NCBI GenBank assembly: GCA_050084985.1
Contig: JBITNC010000001.1
Location: 113,460,001-113,524,000 of the forward strand
Reading direction: 5' to 3'
From: Nageia nagi
Lineage: Eukaryota; Pinophyta
DNA: 64,000 bases
Shown: one piece after another, positions 34,054-44,695 of the stretch
Layout of the letters: each line of letters starts with the position of its first letter
Numbering within the stretch: the stretch's first letter is position 1
Notes under the pieces: model-generated
Seen by the model: the letters and a program-made list of their open reading frames with translations, nothing else
Database searches by the model: none
What the model was told of the DNA's origin: nothing
Program-made: the position numbers and the translations under genes

Positions 34054-35060
34054 ATGAGAGAATATTTTTTTACCCAAACACATTCTTTATTGGTTCCAAC
34101 TATGGGATTTGGGAACCATGGATGAGAGCTAAATTACAAGTAAAGAAGCTTTGGCAAACAATGAATAAAAACCTTGTACCTCCTACAAATGAGAAGGCAC
34201 TAGAGGCTTACAACATAAAGAATGAGTTGGAAACCTCCATGATTTATCATGCAATATTAGATGATGTGCTCCTAATGATTTTCTCTTCAACATCATCAAA
34301 GGAACCATGGGATAAGATAAAGCAAATTTACCTTGGTTCAAAATTTTCAAGAAGATTTACCATACTTCAAAAGTTGCTTCAATCTTGTCAAAGGGAAAAT
34401 GAAAATTTAGCTATCTACTTAAACAAAATCATTGACCTAAGGACTCAACTTATTACATATGGGTGCAATTGAATCAGTGATGAGTTTATGGTCTTCATCA
34501 TTCTTCAAAGCCTCTCTTCAAAGTTTGGAAACTTTTTGATAGTTATAGAAATAAGGATTAATGATGAAAAAAAAGTCATCTCCCTTGAGAACCTTTTAAG
34601 GAACCTATTGAAGCATAAGAAAACCCTTAATAATAAAGGGTTGATTTCTTCTTCTAAGGATAATAATATTACTCTTGGAGCAACCAAAACTCCTTTCAAA
34701 AAGAAGTTCAACCATCAAAAGAAATCTTATCCTTATTCCTCCAAAAGGTTTGAGAAAAGAGGTAATGGCTACAACAGCAACAAGAATAATAAAAACCATA
34801 GTAGTAGGAACAACAAAAACAATAATCATTTTAAGCAAAGAGATGGAAAAGGCAAAGCAAACACTCCTTATCCTAAGGAAAAGTTTGATGGCAATTGTAA
34901 CTATTATTGTATTCAAGGTCATAAAGAAATTGATTGCTACAAAAAGAAAAGAGAAGAAAAGAATAAAGATAATGGAAATGTAAAGAACTACAAAGGAAAG
35001 AAGAATATTTATGTTAGTTTTGTTGTGGCACTCTACTCCATGTCTCATTTTTTTTCATCT
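34054..35060 (+). pseudogene. copia gag (element E)
   Basis: The ancestral start is probably the ATG at 34,054, by comparison with 62,879 in element F. An extra base shifts the first codons of E. The frame then gives 'GSNYGIWEPWMRAKLQ', 'KQIYLGSKFSRRFTILQKL' and 'YLNKIIDLRTQLITYGCN', hits a TGA where Trp is expected (near 34,470), and resumes with 'DEFMVFIILQSLSSKFGNF'. An Asn/Lys-rich stretch precedes the nucleocapsid zinc knuckle at about 34,896-34,937. The knuckle reads CNYYCIQGHKEIDC, with the second Cys one residue too late for CX2CX4HX4C. Gag forms the particle and binds RNA. Confidence 0.85.
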
Positions 35061-35398
35061 CAATAGATTGTTGACTCTGGTTGCACTAATCACCTATGCT
35101 TTGAAAAAAAAAAGTTTTAGAACTTTCACAAGTATAAAAAGGATGCAATTGTGATAGGTGATAACTTTACCCTTAAAGTTCAAAGAATTGGGAGTGTGTT
35201 AATTCATGTAAAAGTTCTTAAAAATGTTCTCTATGTTTCTAAATTAAGGATGAATCTTCTCTCCATGATCCAAGTTGATAGAAAAGGGTACACTTTTGAG
35301 TTCAACTCTCAATCATAGTGCATTAAGAAAGGACTTAACACTTTGTTTAAAGGATCAATGAAAGATAACCTCTACATTATGGATCAAGTTTCATAAAA
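35061..35398 (+). pseudogene. copia aspartic protease (element E)
   Basis: The active site is intact, 'VDSGCTNHLCFEKKKF' with DSG at 35,073-35,081. It is followed by 'DAIVIGDNFTLKVQRIGSVL' and 'LKNVLYVSKLRMNLLSM', the usual copia protease tail. A TAG separates it from gag at 35,064, and further stops interrupt it where Glu/Gln or Trp would stand. The protease would mature Gag-Pol. It sits between gag and integrase as in all copia elements. Confidence 0.82.
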
Positions 35399-36406
35399 TA
35401 TGTGTCTTAATTCTATTGTGTGTTCTAAAGGCAATCTTTGGCACCATCATTTAGGGCACCTTAACCATAAGAGTATTAAAATCATGAAAGACCAAGAACT
35501 TGTGGAGGTTTTCCTTCAATTTCTCTTTCAATTGGTCTATACGAGAAGTGCATTCTTAACAAAATGCATAGACAAAAATTTAAAAAATATAAGGCAATAA
35601 GAGCATTTCAACCTCTTCAACTTGTGCATTTAGATTTGATGGATCCATTACAAATTAAGTCACTTGGAGGAGCATCTTATGTCTTGACCTTTATTGATGA
35701 ATTTATTAGGATGACCTTTGGATATCTACTTGAGCATAAGGATCAAACCTTTGAAATTTTTAAGGTCTTTAAGGCCTTTGTTGAGAATCAAACTAACCTC
35801 AAAGTCAATATGTTGAGATCAGATAATGGAGGAGAATATAATAGTAATGAGTTCAATGACTATTATGCTATGTATGGAATCAAGAGGTGGTTTACAATTC
35901 CATACACTCTTAAGCAAAATGGTGTTACTAAAAGGAAAAATAAAATAATTATGGAGATGGCTAGATGCATGTTGGGTAATATTCCTAAATTATTGTGTGG
36001 TGAGATAGTGAACATTGCTATTTACACCTTCAATAGGTCTCCAACAAAAGCCATTCAAAGTAAAACTTATTTTGAGGCATGGTTAGGAAGAAAACCTATA
36101 ATTTCTCACCTTAGGGTGTTTGGTTGTGAAGTTTTCTTCTACATTATTTCTAAGAAAAGAAATAAGTTGGATAAAAGAGATAAAAAATGCATCTTTATAC
36201 ATTATAATATTCAACATAGAGGCTACATGCTCTACTCTCCAACCTATAAAGTAGTATTTATTTCAAGAGATGAAAATTTCAATGAACTTTTTAAAGAATC
36301 TACTTCTAATGAGGATGTTGATGATCCAAATGACTCTTTAATTGCTCTTAGTTGGTTGGATATTGATATAGACAAGTCACCTGAGGAACAAAATTCTCCA
36401 ACATAA
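35399..36406 (+). pseudogene. copia integrase (element E)
   Basis: The pre-integrase zinc domain is at 35,430-35,500 ('LWHHHLGHLNHKSIKIM'). After a frameshift near 35,570 a 280-codon frame holds the catalytic core: first Asp in 'LVHLDLMDPL', second in 'RSDNGGEY'. The third catalytic residue, 35 residues further on, is Lys (codon AAA at 35,930-35,932) instead of Glu, in 'QNGVTKRKNK'. The C-terminal part, 'HLRVFGCEVFFYI' and 'YSPTYKVVFISRDENFNE', is well conserved. Integrase would insert the cDNA into the genome; the Glu to Lys change alone would inactivate it. Confidence 0.9.
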
Positions 36407-37345
36407 AGGGTAACAAGGAACATGACTTTGAAAAAATCTTTAATTATCAAGATTGATAACAAACATAAGCCCTAAACCTTCAAAGAAGCTTCTAAGCATA
36501 AGTGCTGGATGGAAGCTATGAAAGTGGAGTATGAGGTGCTTATGAAAAATAAAACTTGAAACTTGGTTCCTTATCTTAATGAAAATAATGTGATTGGCAA
36601 TAAGTGGATCTACAAGGTCAAGTTCAATTCAATAGAAGATATTGATAAATACAAGACAAGGTTAGTAACTAAAGGTTTTACTCAGAAATATGGTGTAAAT
36701 TATGAGGAAACCTTTGCTCCCATGGCATAGATGCTTACTATAGGAGTTATCCTTAGTCTTTTTGTAGCTCAAGGATGGAAAGTTCTTCAACTTAACATCA
36801 AGAGTGCATTTTTCAATGGTGATTTAGATGTGGAAATCTTCATGAATCAACTAGAAGGGTTTATTATGGAAGGTAAAGATTCCTTTGTGTACAAGCTAAA
36901 GAAGTCATTGTATGGACTTAAGTAAGCATCTAGAGCCTAGTATAGAAAGATTTTGGGGTACTTTGTAAACATTGGATTCTTTAAGTATTTTTTTGAATCT
37001 AATATATATGTTATCAATCAAGGAAAAGATGTGGTCTTAATTCTCCTTTATGTCGATGATCATTTGATTATTGAGAACAATGATGAAATCATTCAAGAGT
37101 GCATATCCAAACTTAAGGCAATGTTTAAAATGATTGATCTTAGTCTCTTGCACTACTATCTTAGAATGCAAATGTATCAATACAAGAATTGTACTTACCT
37201 TAGTCAATCTAAGTATATATCAAACATATTGCAAAAGTTTGGAATGAAGGAGTGTAGATATGTTGTAATTCTAGTCTCTCCTAGAATCACTATTTCTCTA
37301 AGCTTTAACTCTCAATTAGCTAATGATATAGCTTACAAGTAATTA
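36407..37345 (+). pseudogene. copia reverse transcriptase (element E)
   Basis: The frame runs 'NKWIYKVKFNSIEDIDKYKT' then 'RLVTKGFTQKYGVNYEETF', a TAG at 36,728, then 'VLQLNIKSAFFNGDLDVEIF' and 'QLEGFIMEGKDSFVYKLKKS'. After stops where Gln and Trp are expected (36,920-36,945) comes the catalytic box 'LLYVDDHLIIENND' with YVDD at 37,049-37,060. The thumb region, 'YLSQSKYISNILQKFGM', follows. Domain order after integrase confirms Ty1/copia. It would synthesise cDNA in the particle. At least five stops. Confidence 0.92.
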
Positions 37346-38014
37346 ATTAGTATTCTTTTGTATTTGACTATATTCAGGCTAGATATTGCCTTTGTATAGA
37401 ATATGATGGCATGGTTCATACAGAAACATTATGTTGAGCACCTTAATGCTATTAATCAAATCTTGAGGTATGTTGCAGGGACTACAAATCCTACTCTCAA
37501 GTATTTCAAGTTTCCCTTGTTTGTTCTCTTTGGATTCTTAGATTCTAACTATGGAGGAGATAGAGATGATATGAATTCAACCTCTATGTATGTGTTTAGC
37601 ATTGGTTTAGGTTCTATCTCTTAGGATTCTAAGAAGTAACCTACTATTTCTCTTTCCACCATAGAAGTTGAATATCATGCCATGTCTTTTGTAATTTACA
37701 AAGCCATTTGGCTAAGGCATCTTCTAAAAAAAATTAGGTATGAGCAAGGTGGCTCATCTTTGATCTTTTCAAACAATCAATTAGTTATTTCTTTAGATAA
37801 GAATCTAGTGTTCCATTAGAGAATAAAACATATGGAAATCCATATCCATTTTATCAGGGAGAAGGTTCTTGATAGCATCATACACCTGGGGTATTATCCA
37901 TCCACCTTGAACTTTGCTAATTTATTTACCAAGCCCCTTAAAGAATTTCAATTCTATAAGCTTAGAGATGCTATTAGGTTGGTAAAGTTGCCCTCAAGGG
38001 GAATTGAAGTTTGA
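37346..38014 (+). pseudogene. copia RNase H (element E)
   Basis: Begins around 'HLNAINQILRYVAGTTNPTL', with the first catalytic region 'LFGFLDSNYGGDRDDMNSTS', then, after stops, 'ISLSTIEVEYHAM' (catalytic Glu region) and 'EIHIHFIREKVLDSIIHLGY'. It ends 'FANLFTKPLKEFQFYKLRDA' and a natural-looking terminus, 'LVKLPSRGIEV', at 38,012. It would remove the RNA strand from the RNA/DNA hybrid. Three or more stops lie inside. Confidence 0.88.
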
Positions 38015-38866
38015 ATTCTTATGTTGAATTCATATTTGTGATAAAAACTTTAGCCTTAGGAGAATTTTATGATGTATAGTTTTGATTTTGTTATACATCT
38101 TCATGGTAAGTTTTCTCTCCATGAGGAACTTGTTGTACAAATTAGCCAAACTAGTACTATTCAGTTATCCATGTATGAGGAACTCTTATGTGTCTTTTGG
38201 AATTTTTTTAATTATCTATGTGTGAAGAACACTTATTTGTCTTTTGGCACTATTTAGTTATCCATATGTGAAGAACTCGTATGTGCTTAATCATTTTTTG
38301 GTCAATCTAGTACTATTTAGTTATTCATGTGTGAGGAACTCTTATGTGTCTTTTAGCACTATTTAGTTATCCATATGTGAGTAAATCATATGTGCATGCT
38401 CTATTTTGTAATGATAATCAACACATGTTTTATATATGGCAAGTGACTATAAGTTTTTGGCATGGCATATTTGTGATGACTTATAGTGCACCATTGATCA
38501 GTTCATGATGACATTTATATGATTCATCTATCCTTGTTGATATGAATATTATGCATCTAATTGATCTTGTTATTTGAATTTCTTATGACTTGCAAGTTCT
38601 TTTAAGATTGCAAGTTACTTACCTCAGGTATGTAGGCTCTTAGAGACTCTTCATGACTTCCAATTGGATGACTGTTTTATGTACATTGAAACTAGTTATG
38701 GTTAATGATTGTATTTGGCAAAGTAGTGAGTCTCAAACTAGATTTTTCTTACTTCACACATATGTAAAAATTTCTCATCTTCATTGTATCTATTTGGAGG
38801 ATAACTCTCTTACTTCCTTTTTTTCTTCTCTTACTTACTGTATCCCAATATTGCATTAAGGGGAAG
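38015..38866 (+). other. 3' untranslated region of element E with tandem repeats
   Basis: Non-coding. Positions about 38,140-38,395 contain five copies of a 45-60 bp unit with 'TTATCCATGTGTGAGGAACTC' variants and 'TATGTGTCTTTT'. Ends with AAGGGGAAG before the 3' LTR, a polypurine tract. Confidence 0.75.
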
Positions 38867-39370
38867 TGTTGGAATGTATAATGCATTATTGTAAATGTTT
38901 GTATTAAATATTCTATGTAAGTTCACTAATACTTAATGGTATCATTTTATACCTTGAGTATTTAAATGAATATGATAATATAACTTGTCCTACACTCCAT
39001 GTCATGAGCATGCCCCTTGGGTAAAAGGATGTGCATGTCATGCTTTTGGACATTGGATAAAAGGGTGATCTAAAGAGGGATTTTGGCCTATAAATAAAAA
39101 GCTCCCTCTTTGTGATTATACACCAATTTTGGAGTAAATTTATGCTATAGGATAGTGTTTAGGAGAAAAGAGTAGGAGGATTGTAAGAGAATTGTATATG
39201 TAATTGAAGTAAAGATCTAGTTAGTGGATGTACTCCTAGTTGGGGGAACAACTTTACATATTAAGTTACTTTGTGAGATTATCTTATTTGTGAGTTAGTT
39301 ATATGTGTATTGTGAGTTTTCAAGAGATATTTTTTTTCTAAAAATTATCTTGTTAGTGTTAGTTCCTTCA
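38867..39370 (+). repeat. 3' LTR of element E
   Basis: TGTTGGAATG to CCTTCA, 504 bp, TATA box at 39,089-39,096; preceded by the tract AAGGGGAAG. Confidence 0.93.
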
Positions 39371-39577
39371 ACATGTCAACATCCCTTTGACTCCCACTAC
39401 TAGCTCATCAAATTACACATCATTGGTAGCCTAGATTCAAAGTTTTGCACATCATTGGCAGCCTAAAATTGAATGTCAAAAAAATCCAAGTTTTGGTCTT
39501 CAAAATATCTCCAAGCATATATACCTTTGGATTGAGTATCACTCCTAAAAAGATAACCTAACACATGATCCAATTCA
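39371..39577 (-). repeat. 3' LTR of element D, right piece
   Basis: Continues the alignment with 44,490-44,695, ending CCAATTCA. On the minus strand the LTR starts TGAATTGGATC. Confidence 0.88.
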
Positions 39578-39596
39578 GATAACACCTCCCTAATGG
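39578..39596 (-). promoter_or_regulatory. Polypurine tract of element D
   Basis: The minus strand reads TTAGGGAGGTGTTATC directly before the LTR start TGAATTGG. Confidence 0.7.
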
Positions 39597-39599
39597 AGA

Positions 39600-40900
39600 A
39601 GCATTTGGTCCCATAAATGCATAAATGAGGATACAACTCTCTAACTCTGGACCTATCCATCCACTTGGCTTTATTAGGCTTTTTTACTTTCAATCCAACC
39701 AACCATAGCTTTGTTGCACCTCTTCTTATAGCATGAACCTTCTTTTGTAATATAGAATCCTCATTGAGTTTATCCATAATATTAGGAGCTAAGTCATCAA
39801 GAGATGGTAAAATCTAATTTGAACCTTCTTCATAAATGGCTCATACAATTTCAAATGTTCAACATTCACAATTAAATAAATGTGTATATATTATGGTAAA
39901 TTCAATGTAAAAGCATTCTCACTTGCTCCATAATTTCAAATGGTCCATACCTTATAGGTTTCAACTTCTTAGCTAGTCCTTGCAACCTCTCCTTACTAAG
40001 ATGCAATAAACATGGTCTCTCATATGAAATTTATGGTCAAATCTATATTTTTCATGTCTCATCTTGTACTTGGCTTGGCTTGTCTCAAGGTTCTTTTGGA
40101 CTTTCAAATGAATTTGCCTAATCTTTTCAACAAATTTTTTAGCTAGTTTTTACTCTTTCTCAAGTGAATCTTCTTCATCCTTTTGGTACCCAAAACACAC
40201 AATCTAAAGGTGAAGGTGGTAAATAACCAAAACAAGTCTCAAAAGAACTATTATTAATGTAAGAATGAATTGCCCTATTATATGCATGTTGGATACATTC
40301 AAGATGTTCATCTTGATACTTAGGATGTTTGCCATAATAACCTCTTAAAAGCTAAACTACTATCCTATTTACCACCTCAATTTTTCCATCCATTTGAGGA
40401 TGAAAGGAAGTACTCCCCTTCAACCTTGTATCCATCTTTTCCCATAAACATGTCCAAAACTTGTCCAAAAATCTACTATCTCTATAGACTTTTTACATGG
40501 CATCAAAACACACACTTGCTAAATCTATCCACAACAACAAATAAATAGTCATGACCCTTCTTATTCATAGGCAATACTCCTATAATTTCCATTGAGATAC
40601 ACTCCAATGGACATGAAGGTACTAGAAGGGGCTGATATAAACCCAATTTCCTATTACTTGGCTTGCTAGTGCAACATAAAGAACACCCCCTTATGTATTT
40701 GTCTACTTGATCTTGCATCTTTAGCCAATATACATACCTTGGCAAATTGTATAATATCTTTCCAACCCCAAAATATCCTACAATCTTTGAAGTATGTGCT
40801 TTTCTAATTAGTCCAATTCTTTCACCTACAAGTACACATAATGCATTAAAATGATAAATAAGTCCATTTTGCAAATAAAATTCATCCAAGCCCTCATACT
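39600..40900 (-). pseudogene. gypsy integrase with chromodomain-like tail (element D)
   Basis: The zinc-binding and core regions lie in the open stretch 40,503-40,889: 'YVYWLKMQDQVDKYIRGC', 'SLCCTSKPSNRKLGLYQP', then 'ISMEIIGVLPMNKKGHDYLF' and 'VVVDRFSKCVF'. In the zinc domain the second His of the usual GHFG is Tyr, and the first catalytic Asp of the core reads Glu (MEII). Downstream, 'NAFTLNLP' and 'IVNVEHLKLYEP' mark the integrase C-terminus. 'RRGATKLWLVGLKVKKPNKA' and 'KWMDRSRVRELYPHL' near 39,620-39,720 resemble the chromodomain-type tail of plant chromoviruses. That tail would target integration to chromatin. Confidence 0.82.
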
Positions 40901-41129
40901 TGGACCTAGATGAAGATAACTACTCATACACCTCTCTAAAGTCTAGATCCTATATAAATTCCTTTGAAAATGATCCAAATAAAAAAGGAAAAAATTTTAG
41001 CATTGAGAGGGAACTCATTGGACCTTTTTTGCACATTGCTAATGACACACAATAAATATTGCATACCACTAATGACCCACAATCAGTACTACACACCACT
41101 AATGGCATGGAATCTATAGTTACAAGTGG

Positions 41130-41680
41130 CCTAGAAAGCATGTTAGCAATTTTATTCTGTGTTTCTTTCTTATACTTGATCACTATATGAAATTGTTGCT
41201 AAAAACTTATTCATCTATAATGTCTAGTTTGTTGAAATTTTGATTGAATTTGTAAATAATTTAATGGTTGATGATCAGTATGAATGATCATTTCTTTCTC
41301 CATTAATTAATGTTTTTACTTTTTAATAGATTGAATCAATGTAGACATTTCTTTATCATAAGTAGGATAATTCAAAATAACCCCACTAATTTTTTTAAAA
41401 TGATAGTAAATTGGTTTACCTTCTTGTAACAAAATAGCTCCCATGGCATAGTCACTTGCATTAATCTCCACTTCAAATTACTTCTATAAATTAGAAAGTG
41501 CTAGCATAGGTGCACTAATAATCTTTTTCTTCAAAGTGTCAAAAGATGTTTGTTGTTATTTCTCCTATTGGAAAACTTGCTCTTACTAGTTACATCATGT
41601 AAAGGTGAAGCAATATGAGAAAAATCAACAACAAACTTTTTTAAACATTGGATAGTACCTAAAAAAATCCTTACTTAAGT
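41130..41680 (-). pseudogene. gypsy RNase H region (element D)
   Basis: Lies between reverse transcriptase and integrase on the minus strand. Only short matching fragments remain among many stops. The first block after the RT thumb, 'SKVNAIVDWLRPSNVT' near 41,690-41,740, fixes its start. The call depends mainly on position. Confidence 0.5.
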
Positions 41681-41689
41681 TACATTAGA

Positions 41690-42350
41690 TGGCCTTAGCC
41701 AATCTACTATAGCATTTACTTTACTAGGATCTATCTTAAGTTGTCTATGACCAATAACATGGCCCAAATACACCAAAGACTCTTTCCCAAACTCATATTT
41801 TGAATGTTTCAATAACAAATTATCCCTATGTAAAGTTTGAAATACTTATCTAAGATGTCCAAAATATTCTTCCCAAGTAGAAATATAAATAAAAATATCA
41901 TCTAAATGTACAACAATAAAAGAATCAATAAATAGATGAAGTATATCATTCATTACCCTCATGAAAGTGGTTGGTGCATTGCACAAACCAAATGAAAAAA
42001 AAAAATCCACTCAAATAGGCCTTGTCTTGAAATTAGTCTTCCAAATGTCCTCCTCCTTGATTCTAACTTGGCGATATCCACTCCTCAAGTCCATTTTTGT
42101 GAAGAATCTTTCCCCTTGTAATTGATCTAAAATATCATCTATCTGAGGCAAAGGATAGCAATTTTTTATGGTGATTTTGTTTAGTGCTCTATAGTTAATG
42201 CACATTCTCCAAGTTTGATCCTTATTGAAAACTCAAATAATAAGTGATCCACATTGATATGTACTTGGCCTGATCACACCTTGATCAACCAACTCCTAAA
42301 TCTACCTCCTTATCTCCCCTTTCTATAAAATTGATTATGGATACAAATTG
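41690..42350 (-). pseudogene. gypsy reverse transcriptase (element D)
   Basis: An open stretch at 42,011-42,205 gives '[20 protein letters not shown]' and '[20 protein letters not shown]', then 'FFSFGLCNAPTTFMRVMNDI' and the catalytic box 'VVHLDDIFIY'. There the usual Tyr of YLDD is His (codons at 41,898-41,909, minus strand). 'HSKYEFGKESLVYLGHVIG' follows. Order and motifs are those of chromoviruses. Interrupted by several stops. Confidence 0.88.
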
Positions 42351-42659
42351 ATTATCGATACAAAGCTATGTTGGGAAATGAACATCTTTCCGTATTTCAC
42401 CAATCATAATTTGTTTAATCTTCTATAATAAATAACATATTTATCTCACATATAATGGTTAAAAAGAACAACACCACAAATGTCTAAAGGAACAACATCA
42501 ATCATAGCTTCATCAATGTACTTTGCAAAAATACTAAATTTCAACTTACATTGTTTAGTGACTTGCAAACTAGCATTGCGATGCACCCAACACAAAGGAT
42601 ATAGATTTTGATGGTCAAAAGTTTCCAATTCCAAATTACTCATCATATTTTCTTAAATC

Positions 42660-42850
42660 AAGTTTGCTTAAGAACCTGAATCAATAATGCAATCTACTTT
42701 AGTTTTTTTAATTTGGATTTTGAGGTGGAATAATTGAATCCTTTGCTCTTCAATATCTTGAGGTTCTTCAACCTTTTTAATGGCTACATAATTTACTTTC
42801 TCATCAAAATCTAAACTACCCTCAATATCATCACATATAAACCATAACAT
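42660..42850 (-). pseudogene. gypsy aspartic protease (element D)
   Basis: The minus-strand frame ends in 'VDCIIDSGS' at the active site, immediately followed by a stop. The second half continues in the same frame at 42,446-42,646 ('MMSNLELETFDHQNLYPL', 'CKLKFSIFAKYIDEAMID'), matching the gypsy protease domain downstream of DSG. Confidence 0.75.
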
Positions 42851-42889
42851 TAGTTTTTTCCTTATTCTTATGCTTATATGGACATAATT

Positions 42890-43604
42890 CTAGATGTAAT
42901 TTCCAACATTTATCATCAACATGACCATCTTTATCACAATGACTATAATGTCTACCATCATATTCTTTCTTTGAAATATTAGTGGTCTTAGTTTTTTATT
43001 TACCTTTGCATTTATCTTGAGATTTACCTTTCTCTAGTCCTCTCCTTGAATTAGGAGCCTTCTTGGATTCATCATATTATCTCCTTACTTTATCATCCTC
43101 CTCTAAGTATTGTGCTTGTGCACACATTTGATCAAGATTAGTAGGATTAAACAACATGGTAGTCTTTTGCAAATGATTATGTAAACCTCCAATGTACTTC
43201 ATTAAATTTTAAGGATCTTTTAGTGAAACCACAAGCAAAGTAGCTTGTTTCCTAGATTTTGTAATGTATTCTTAAACATTTTGCCTTCTTTACTATCTAA
43301 CAAATTTCCATTTCATAAATTGTTTATAGTGATGTCCTAGTGGATAGAATTGATCTCTTAATAACTCCTTAAATTCATTATAAGAAGATATTTTAGATAA
43401 ATATTCATGATTAAGAGTTTCTACATAACTTTTCCACCAAACTAAAGTATTTCCACTCATCTTTAATCTAGCAAAAGAGATTTTATCAACATCATTTACA
43501 ACATCATGAATTTGAAAATAAACCTTCAATTGTTTCAACCAATAGTTCACCTTTTCTACATCAAGCTCTCCTCCAAAATTAGGAATGTCTACTTTGGTCT
43601 CCAA
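42890..43604 (-). pseudogene. gypsy gag with zinc knuckle (element D)
   Basis: Starts at ATG 43,604 with 'METKVDIPNFGGELDVEKVN', then 'YWLKQLKVYFQIHDVVNDVD', 'MSGNTLVWWKSYVETL' and 'ELLRDQFYPLGHHYKQFMKW'. After a stop it continues with 'LMKYIGGLHNHLQKTTMLFN' and 'PTNLDQMCAQAQYLEED', the standard chromovirus gag tail. The zinc knuckle near 42,903-42,950 reads YSHCDKDGHVDDKCW, with the first Cys replaced by Tyr. It is related to the gag of element K. Gag encapsidates the element RNA. Confidence 0.88.
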
Positions 43605-43948
43605 TTTGAATGGAACTCTATTTGATGAAGATGATGAATCAATATTCCAACTACATCATGATATCTCTAATTGACATTTGCATTTGCTCTAGTAGCCAAT
43701 AACTTAGCCAAACAAGCCAAATGATTCTCCATTTTTGAAAACCTTCTTTCAAAATCGACATCCATCATGGAGGAATAGTATACTGATGCTCCTCCATATT
43801 ATCCATTGTAATTATGCTACCCTTATAACTAATCTAAGGATCCTCTAGAATTAATTTTGTTCCTTGAGATCTCCTCCCAAACATCAAAAGCCATGTCACT
43901 GATGGCCTAAAATACCCAAAATTTTGGCTTCAAATTTGGTGCACATGA

Positions 43949-43960
43949 GATCTGATATCA
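43949..43960 (-). promoter_or_regulatory. Primer-binding site of element D
   Basis: The minus strand reads TGATATCAGATC, adjacent to the 5' LTR, two changes from the initiator-Met consensus. Confidence 0.7.
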
Positions 43961-44695
43961 TGTGATCCATAATCATTGGATGCTTATAACATACTCATAT
44001 CCTCACTTATACATTCGAACAAAAATAGTTAACCATTATGAGATCATACAAATTTCATATAAATTTGAAATTTGTTCAATATAAACTACAAAACTACCAA
44101 TCTCAAACACACAACAAGATCAACATAATGATTTACCCTAGTTCATCTAATGTGGGCTAATCTAGTATGGAATTGGAGCCTTTTCTTCTTATTATCTATA
44201 GACATTAAAATATTACATGCATAAAGAAATATGACCAACACAATGGCAATACAATCTCCTACAATTACTGCAATCTCCTACATTAAGAAGAAAATACAAT
44301 CTCAAAAGTACATAACTTTGGAATGACTCTTGACCTTCCTTCAAATCTTGCAATCCCATAATCTACAAACTCTCAAAACTCCCCTTGAAGAAATAAGGGG
44401 GGATGGCATGCTCTTTAATAAGCCTTGAATCACCTCAAAAATGCCTTCTTGATATTGGTTATGGAATCTGAAATAGTTCCTTTTCCCAACATGTCAACAT
44501 CCCTTTGACTCCCACTACTAACTCATCAAATTGCATGCCACTAGTAGCCTAGATTCAAATGTTTGCATGTTGCTGGTGGCCTAAAATTGAATGCCAAAAA
44601 AATCTAAATTTTGGTCTTTGATCTATATCCAAGCACATATACCTCTAGATTGAGTATTTCTCTTAAATAGATAACCTAACACATGATCCAATTCA
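43961..44695 (-). repeat. 5' LTR of element D
   Basis: TGTGATCC to CCAATTCA on the plus strand, about 735 bp, aligning with both left pieces and containing the uninterrupted target of element E near 44,490. Confidence 0.9.

Larger units (their letters stand above)
30737..39370 (+). mobile_element. Element E: full-length Ty1/copia retrotransposon with long leader
   Basis: Two 504-bp LTRs (30,737-31,240 and 38,867-39,370), a Met-type primer site, a 2.8-kb untranslated leader and a pol in copia order (gag, protease, integrase, reverse transcriptase, RNase H) on the plus strand. It is inserted in the 3' LTR of element D; the second LTR of D gives the empty site. By eye the LTRs differ at about nine of the first 120 positions. 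Stops and shifts interrupt every domain. Element F at 59.6 kb is the same family, including the leader. Confidence 0.95.
30212..44695 (-). mobile_element. Element D: chromovirus-type Ty3/gypsy retrotransposon
   Basis: The right (5') LTR is 43,961-44,695. The left (3') LTR is 30,212-30,736 plus 39,371-39,577, interrupted by copia element E. A Met-type primer site and a polypurine tract lie at the inner edges. The minus strand carries gag, protease, reverse transcriptase, RNase H, integrase and a chromodomain-like tail in gypsy order within 4.4 kb. GATC adjoins both ends, a possible 4-bp part of the target duplication. Without E the element is about 5.85 kb. All domains are interrupted by stops. 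Confidence 0.9.

Noticed and set aside
34605-35048. Minus-strand 147-codon frame over gag of E
   Set aside because: Shadow of the Asn/Lys-rich gag linker on the opposite strand.
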